Shown one piece after another: positions 1-5,200 of a DNA stretch of 5,200 nt. Made by a program: the position numbers and the translations under genes. The stretch's first letter is position 1, and every line of letters starts with the position of its first letter. Source of the DNA: Hydrogenophilales bacterium (lineage in GTDB: Bacteria > Pseudomonadota > Gammaproteobacteria > Burkholderiales > Thiobacillaceae); NCBI GenBank assembly GCA_011391655.1, contig JAABQE010000308.1:1-5200 (forward strand), in the 5' to 3' direction. The notes under the pieces are model-generated. The model did not search any database, had not been told where the DNA came from, and was given only the letters and a program-made list of their open reading frames with translations.

Positions 1-690
1 CGATCCGGCGCGTACAGCGAGCGCTTCGCCATCGACTGCTTCGTCCGGCGGAGTGCGGCCCTGCTCAATACAACAAAACCGATACAAATCTTTCAGCGCC
101 GAACCCGATACCGCCCGCTCCCACGACACATGCCCATGCTCGCTGCGCAAGTATTCAAGCAAGCGCGCCTGCAGCGCATTGGCCGGGGCAAAATCGACAT
201 GGCCGCCTTCAGTGGCAAAGCTCTGGTATCTCCCGCCCGCATCGGCCACCATGAATGCCAGCCCCAATCCGGTGCCCGCTCCGGTGATCGCCCGAACGCC
301 ACCGGGAACAGCCGCTTGCGGATTGAGTGCGATCACATCGGCATCCGTCAGCGTCGCCACGCCTGCCGCAGCCGCCTGAAAATCATTGATAAAGCGCACC
401 ACGCGAATACCGGTTGACAGCTGCATCGCTGCGGCATCCAGGACCCAATCCAGATTGGTCAACTGGGCGCGCTGGCCAACCAGTGCCCCAGGCAAAGCGA
501 GCAGCAGCCCGTCCGGTGGCTTGGATGCCCCGGCATCGGCGACGAACTGACGGATCAGGCTGTCTGCCGAATCGAAGTCGGCACTGGTGTAAACCTGCTC
601 AAAACGCAGCTGCTGCCTGGCATCAGACGCCTGCCCCAGCCACGCCAGCCAGCTTTTGGTCCCACCAATATCGCCCGCAATCCAGTCCAT
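1..690 (-). CDS. glk: Glucokinase, N-terminal 230 residues (3' end cut by window edge)
   Basis: ATP-dependent glucokinase, which phosphorylates glucose to glucose-6-phosphate in the cytoplasm. The reverse-strand reading frame is open from the ATG at 690 to the window edge. Visible motifs are the N-terminal phosphate-binding DIGGTK (residues 7-12), LTNLDW (78-83), INDF with the expected catalytic Asp103, GAGTGLG (137-143), EGGHVDFAP (161-169, with sugar-binding Glu161 and His164) and GHVSWERAVSG (186-196, with Glu191). These match the Escherichia coli Glk type rather than the ROK-type sugar kinases. E. coli Glk is 321 residues, so about 90 C-terminal residues should lie outside. The frame continues upstream to an in-frame TGA at 721-723. 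The ATG at 690 is preferred because it puts DIGGTK at the usual distance from the N-terminus. No Shine-Dalgarno sequence precedes it; a TATAGT box ends six bases before the ATG. Family assignment is firm; substrate specificity within the family is inferred. Confidence 0.93.
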   Translation of the reverse strand, partial: MDWIAGDIGGTKSWLAWLGQASDARQQLRFEQVYTSADFDSADSLIRQFVADAGASKPPDGLLLALPGALVGQRAQLTNLDWVLDAAAMQLSTGIRVVRFINDFQAAAAGVATLTDADVIALNPQAAVPGGVRAITGAGTGLGLAFMVADAGGRYQSFATEGGHVDFAPANALQARLLEYLRSEHGHVSWERAVSGSALKDLYRFCCIEQGRTPPDEAVDGEALAVRAGS

Positions 691-702
691 ACGCTCACTA
701 TA
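691..702 (-). promoter_or_regulatory. Candidate glk promoter: -10 box immediately upstream of the ATG
   Basis: On the minus strand TATAGT (697-702) is followed by six bases and then the glk ATG, so the A of the ATG is the seventh base after the box, a normal distance for a transcription start. This predicts a leaderless or nearly leaderless mRNA. At 16-18 base spacing there is no good -35; the nearest resemblance is TGTGAG at 720-725. The complementary strand reads TATAAT (699-704), so the same bases could in principle be a plus-strand -10, but no plus-strand gene follows. Confidence 0.4.
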
Positions 703-878
703 ATCCAGCACGAGAACGACTCACAGGTTGGCAACTCATCGATTTGCACCAAATCCGTTCCAGCCCGCGCCCACACCCCTGGCGCGCGTTTTCTGGTCAC
801 ACAGCCCATTCATTCGTAACCAACAGCAAAGCTCAAGCCAGCACAAGTCGCATCGCGCCAAGTCCATTGAAAACCTTA

Positions 879-925
879 TTAAAAAGCCGTGACGCACATG
901 TGACAAGCCCGCTCCCATCAACGGC
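879..925 (-). terminator. Possible rho-independent terminator (weak)
   Basis: On the minus strand GCCGTTGA (925-918) can pair with TCACGGC (892-886) as seven base pairs with one bulged T, and the 3' arm runs directly into TTTTTAATAAGG. The loop is long (about 25 bases), which makes it a poor intrinsic terminator. The position, about 170 bases after the tRNA-Leu 3' end and well before glk, would suit the end of the tRNA transcript or of a small RNA. Confidence 0.25.
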
Positions 926-960
926 AGCGATGCAGTACAGTCGAAAAGCAGCCTGGTTTT

Positions 961-990
961 CAATTGGGGCGCACCTGATCAGTGCAATTG
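961..990. repeat. Imperfect dyad bounded by CAATTG
   Basis: CAATTG at 961-966 and again at 985-990 (each self-complementary) enclose CAC (972-974) and GTG (982-984) around a TGATCA core. The right half reads GTGCAATTG; the left half is its complement interrupted by five bases (GGGCG). It resembles a binding site or a weak bulged hairpin. No T-run follows on either strand, so it is not an intrinsic terminator. Confidence 0.4.
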
Positions 991-995
991 CGCTC

Positions 996-1034
996 GCCCG
1001 ATGCACCAACAGGAACCGCCCTTCACCATCGGGC
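996..1034. repeat. Perfect 8-base inverted repeat with 23-base loop
   Basis: GCCCGATG (996-1003) is the exact reverse complement of CATCGGGC (1027-1034). The GC-rich stem would form in RNA from either strand. It begins about 60 bases after the tRNA-Leu 3' end on the minus strand. No T-run follows, so it is not an intrinsic terminator; a processing hairpin or part of a small RNA is possible. Confidence 0.5.
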
Positions 1035-1095
1035 AAGATGCGCAGGCGAGGAATTGTTTGAGCAGGGGGATATCAGCGTCAACTATTAGTGAAAC

Positions 1096-1182
1096 TGGTG
1101 CCGGGAGGGGGACTCGAACCCCCACACTGTTACCAGCGGCGGATTTTGAATCCGCTGCGTCTACCGATTCCGCCATCCCGGC
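1096..1182 (-). tRNA. tRNA-Leu, anticodon CAA
   Basis: An 87-base tRNA gene including encoded CCA (1098-1096). The acceptor stem GCCGGGA (1182-1176) pairs perfectly with TCCCGGC (1106-1100), followed by discriminator A. The anticodon stem GCGGA/TCCGC closes the loop TTCAAAA, giving anticodon CAA, which reads UUG leucine codons. The long variable arm (CGCTG GTAA CAGTG) marks a class II tRNA and fits leucine. The T arm is GGGGG TTCGAGT CCCCC. All stems are intact, so it should be functional. It is divergent from queA. Leu-tRNA is not a queuosine substrate, so the adjacency to queA-tgt is not a substrate relationship. Confidence 0.98.
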
Positions 1183-1223
1183 AAAGGGGCCGGATGCGAA
1201 CGCGCCCGGCGACAGAGCCGCGC

Positions 1224-1253
1224 ATTATGGCCCAAGCGGATAGCCCGCTGCAA
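1224..1253 (-). promoter_or_regulatory. sigma70-type promoter of tRNA-Leu
   Basis: On the minus strand TTGCAG (-35, 1253-1248) and CATAAT (-10, 1229-1224) are separated by 18 bases. The -10 is followed by GCGCGGC, a GC-rich discriminator of the kind found at stable-RNA promoters under stringent (ppGpp) control. The predicted start near 1217 leaves a 5' leader of about 35 bases before the tRNA, to be removed by RNase P. The match is 4 of 6 and 5 of 6 to consensus; stringent control is inferred from family knowledge. Confidence 0.6.
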
Positions 1254-1262
1254 GCTGGCGGC

Positions 1263-1276
1263 TATAATCGCGCCCC
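1263..1276 (+). promoter_or_regulatory. queA promoter -10 box next to the start codon
   Basis: A perfect TATAAT (1263-1268) is followed by CGCGCCCC and then the queA ATG at 1277. Transcription would begin within a few bases of the ATG, predicting a leaderless or nearly leaderless mRNA for the queA-tgt unit. No recognisable -35 lies at 16-18 base spacing (1239-1246); that area lies next to and partly under the divergent tRNA-Leu promoter, whose -35 (1248-1253) falls between the queA -10 and its missing -35. Confidence 0.55.
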
Positions 1277-3425
<2,149 letters not shown>

Positions 3426-3460
3426 AATCGCCCGGTTTTAATCGATCGTCTTTTGATTTC

Positions 3461-3464
3461 GGAG
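3461..3464 (+). promoter_or_regulatory. Shine-Dalgarno sequence of yajC
   Basis: GGAG lies seven bases before the yajC ATG at 3472. It is the only clear Shine-Dalgarno sequence among the five protein starts in the window, and it fixes the yajC start. Confidence 0.75.
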
Positions 3465-3471
3465 TGACCCC

Positions 3472-3798
3472 ATGATTTCCCTTGCTCACGCACAAACTGC
3501 CGCCGCCGCACCTGGCGCAGGCGAACTGATCCAGCAGTTTCTCCCGCTCGTCATTATTTTCGTCCTGTTCTATTTCATGCTCATCCGCCCGCAGATGAAG
3601 CGTGCCAAGGAACAAAAGCAGATGCTGACGGAACTCGCCAAAGGCGACGAAGTGGTCACCGCGAGCGGCCAGGTCGGCAAAATCGCCAAAATGGGCGACC
3701 AGTATGTCTCGCTGGAAATTGCCGATGGCGTGATTACCCACGTGCAGAAGTCGTCGGTACAGACGCTGCTGCCCAAGGGCACCATCAAAAGCCTGTAA
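3472..3798 (+). CDS. yajC: Sec translocon accessory subunit YajC
   Basis: Small inner-membrane protein of the SecDF-YajC complex that supports SecYEG-dependent export. The 108-residue product is the usual length (E. coli 110). A short Ala-rich N-terminus is followed by one membrane helix (about residues 21-38, LPLVIIFVLFYFMLI) and the conserved positive flank RPQMKRAKEQKQM (39-51). The cytoplasmic beta-rich domain begins with LAKGDEVVTASGQVGKI (55-71), where the family usually has a Gly-Gly pair in place of the Ser-Gly seen here. It sits 46 bases after tgt and 69 before secD, the standard order in proteobacteria. YajC is dispensable in E. coli and its exact role is unsettled. Confidence 0.96.
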   Translation: MISLAHAQTAAAAPGAGELIQQFLPLVIIFVLFYFMLIRPQMKRAKEQKQMLTELAKGDEVVTASGQVGKIAKMGDQYVSLEIADGVITHVQKSSVQTLLPKGTIKSL

Positions 3799-3832
3799 GC
3801 TTTCCGACGTGAGTGGCATGCCCCGTTCCGCT

Positions 3833-3860
3833 GCTCACCCCTCCCCGCTCACCGCTCCCC
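3833..3860 (+). repeat. Imperfect 14-base tandem repeat before secD
   Basis: GCTCACCCCTCCCC (3833-3846) is followed at once by GCTCACCGCTCCCC (3847-3860), differing at one position. Each copy can be read as two related heptamers (GCTCACC plus CCTCCCC or GCTCCCC). The stretch is pure C/T-rich and ends in CAAAAAAATG at the secD start. It leaves no room for a Shine-Dalgarno sequence. GTGAG at 3809-3813 could pair with CTCAC in either copy, a short stem that might affect secD translation; this is inference. Confidence 0.75.
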
Positions 3861-3867
3861 CAAAAAA

Positions 3868-5200
3868 ATGAACCGCTTCCCGCTCTGGAAATATGTGCTC
3901 ATCGGCGTCACGCTGGTGGTCGCCTTTCTCTTCACTCTGCCCAACTTTTACGGTGAAGTGCCTGCGGTGCAAGTGTCGCCGGTTCGCAGCAGCCAGGTGG
4001 TCGATACCGTATTGCTGGGGCAGGTGGAGTCCACCCTTAAAGCCGCCGGACTAACGTCCAGCGGAATCGAACTGGCAGGTAACAGCATCAAGGCACGCTT
4101 CGCCAACCCCGATGTTCAGATCAAGGCGAAAGACGCGCTGCAGACAGGACTCGGCGACCGCTACACGGTGGCCTTGAACCTGGTGCCGGCATCACCGGCC
4201 TGGCTGTCTTCCATCGGCGCACTGCCGATGTACCTGGGCCTCGATCTGCGCGGCGGGGTGCATTTCCTGCTCGAAGTGGACATGAAGGCCGCGCTTGAAA
4301 AAGCCGCCATTCGCTATCAGAACGATTTCCGCACCGAGTTGCGCGCTGACAAAATCCGCTATGGCCGCATTGCCCGCGAAGGCAATGTCGTCAGCGTGCA
4401 TTTCAACACGCGTGACCAGCGCGATGCTGCCGTCAACAAACTGGGCACGGTGTTTACCGAATTGGTACTCACCCCGGAAGACCAGGCCGAAGGCTTCAGC
4501 CTGAACGCCCGCCTCAAGCCGGAAGCTGAAACCAAGGTGCAGGAATTCGCCCTGCAGCAAAACATCACCACTTTGCGCAACCGGGTCAACGAACTCGGCG
4601 TGGCCGAGCCGGTGATCCAGCAGCAAGGCGCCAGCCGCATCGTGGTGCAACTGCCCGGCGTGCAGGACACCGCCAAGGCCAAGGACATTCTCGGTCGTAC
4701 CGCCACGCTGGAAATTCGCATGGTGGACGAGCAGGCCGACCCCATTCTGGTCAGCCAGGGGCAAGCGCCATTTGGCGATGAAATCGTCCCCAGCCGCGAA
4801 GGTGGCAACATCGCCGTGAAAAAAGATGTCGTGCTGACCGGCGACTCGATCACCGACGCCTCGCCGGGCTTCGACAGCACCAGCGGCCAGGCTGCGGTGC
4901 ATCTCAATCTGGACGGCAAGGGCGCGCGCATTTTCCAGGATGTCACGCGTGAAAACGTCGGCAAGCGTATGGCGATCCTGCTGATTGAAAAAGGCCGCGC
5001 CGAGTCCATTACTTCGCCGGTGATCCGCGACGAAATCGGCGGCGGCCGGGTGCAGATCACCGGCATGGAAACCGCGCAGGAAGCATCCGATGTCGCGCTG
5101 CTGCTGCGCGCCGGTGCCCTTGCCGCACCGATGCAGATCATCGAAGAGCGCACCGTCGGCCCCAGCATGGGTGCAGAAAACATCAGCAAGGGCTTCCACT
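3868..5200 (+). CDS. secD: Protein translocase subunit SecD, N-terminal 444 residues (cut by window edge)
   Basis: RND-type membrane subunit that, with SecF, uses the proton gradient to pull exported proteins out of SecYEG on the periplasmic side. The start MNRFPLWKYVLIGVTL matches the family N-terminus. Residues about 9-27 form the first membrane helix and the rest seen is the large periplasmic P1 region. GLDLRGGVHFLLEVD (124-138) is the hallmark SecD block; NRVNELGVAEPVIQQQG (238-254) and LRAGALAAPMQIIEERT (413-429) are also typical. The sequence ends just before the second membrane helix; E. coli SecD is 615 residues, so about 170 residues with five helices are missing. No Shine-Dalgarno sequence precedes the ATG, only an A-tract after a C-rich repeat. 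secF is expected next. The frame is uninterrupted, with no sign of damage. Confidence 0.97.
   Translation, partial: MNRFPLWKYVLIGVTLVVAFLFTLPNFYGEVPAVQVSPVRSSQVVDTVLLGQVESTLKAAGLTSSGIELAGNSIKARFANPDVQIKAKDALQTGLGDRYTVALNLVPASPAWLSSIGALPMYLGLDLRGGVHFLLEVDMKAALEKAAIRYQNDFRTELRADKIRYGRIAREGNVVSVHFNTRDQRDAAVNKLGTVFTELVLTPEDQAEGFSLNARLKPEAETKVQEFALQQNITTLRNRVNELGVAEPVIQQQGASRIVVQLPGVQDTAKAKDILGRTATLEIRMVDEQADPILVSQGQAPFGDEIVPSREGGNIAVKKDVVLTGDSITDASPGFDSTSGQAAVHLNLDGKGARIFQDVTRENVGKRMAILLIEKGRAESITSPVIRDEIGGGRVQITGMETAQEASDVALLLRAGALAAPMQIIEERTVGPSMGAENISKGFH

Larger units (their letters stand above)
691..1095. other. Gene-free stretch between glk and tRNA-Leu
   Basis: No protein-coding gene can be supported in these 405 bases. 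The open frames on both strands (for example minus 833-1036 and minus 736-963) have no recognisable motifs, no good ribosome binding site and low-complexity, Cys/Arg-rich compositions typical of chance frames. The stretch does hold a perfect 8-base inverted repeat (996-1034), a CAATTG-ended dyad (961-990), direct GTGAC repeats one helical turn apart (889-904), and a possible minus-strand terminator (879-925). It may carry the 3' trailer of the tRNA transcript, regulatory sites, or a small RNA; this is inference. Confidence 0.6.

Noticed and set aside
699..704. Plus-strand TATAAT
   Set aside because: No -35 at usual spacing and no plus-strand gene or RNA follows; it is the complement of the better-placed glk -10 box.
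736..1036. Minus-strand open frames of 67 and 75 codons in the glk to tRNA-Leu gap
   Set aside because: No recognisable domain, no convincing ribosome binding site, overlapping each other, and Cys/Leu/Arg-heavy composition; treated as chance frames.
414..1061. Plus-strand open frame of 215 codons
   Set aside because: It overlaps the 5' half of glk in antisense and crosses the intergenic region; Pro/Arg/Ser-rich product with no motif and no ribosome binding site.
1096..1182. tRNA-Leu as an integration (att) site
   Set aside because: The tRNA is intact, and no direct repeat of its 3' end, integrase gene or foreign-looking DNA is visible in the window.
3443..3448. CGATCG palindrome between tgt and yajC as a terminator
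   Set aside because: Only six bases with no loop and no following T-run after a stem; it cannot form a stable terminator hairpin.
4192..5199. Long open frames on the minus strand opposite secD (335 codons, and 276 codons at 4359-5189)
   Set aside because: They lie wholly inside a clear secD gene. Their products are His/Ala/Gly-rich or Ser/Arg-rich mirror translations of GC-rich codons, with no recognised motif.

Overview
The window looks like a chromosomal housekeeping region of a betaproteobacterium, possibly in or near the Nitrosomonadales (Thiobacillus-like). This rests on GC-rich coding DNA with strong G/C third positions, the gene order tRNA-Leu / queA-tgt-yajC-secD, the closeness of the proteins to proteobacterial families, and short GC-rich discriminators after the -10 boxes. 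The genus is inference; no search was possible.

Layout. Positions 1-690 (minus strand) hold the N-terminal 230 residues of a glucokinase (glk) whose 3' end lies off the left edge. Positions 691-1095 hold no convincing gene, but contain several dyads, a weak promoter-like pair and a possible terminator, all on or compatible with the minus strand. Positions 1096-1182 (minus) are a complete tRNA-Leu(CAA) with encoded CCA and a recognisable sigma70-type promoter with a GC-rich discriminator. Positions 1277-3425 (plus) hold queA and tgt, 10 bases apart. Positions 3472-5200 (plus) hold yajC and the first 444 codons of secD, which runs off the right edge; secF would be expected next.

How the genes work together. 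Tgt puts preQ1 in place of G34 in the GUN-anticodon tRNAs (Asp, Asn, His, Tyr). QueA then builds the epoxycyclopentanediol ring from S-adenosylmethionine, giving epoxyqueuosine. YajC and SecD belong to the SecDF-YajC membrane complex that assists SecYEG-dependent protein export. This linkage of queuosine and Sec genes is conserved in many proteobacteria. Glucokinase is an unrelated neighbour that feeds glucose into central metabolism.

The window does not contain an evident new biological system. What stands out is at the level of expression signals. glk and queA both have a -10 box so close to the ATG that leaderless mRNAs are expected. tgt and secD lack a Shine-Dalgarno sequence, and only yajC has a clear one. 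The tRNA-Leu and queA promoters overlap divergently. The queA stop is preceded by an A8 tract where loss of one A would fuse QueA to Tgt. A 14-base imperfect tandem repeat sits directly before secD.
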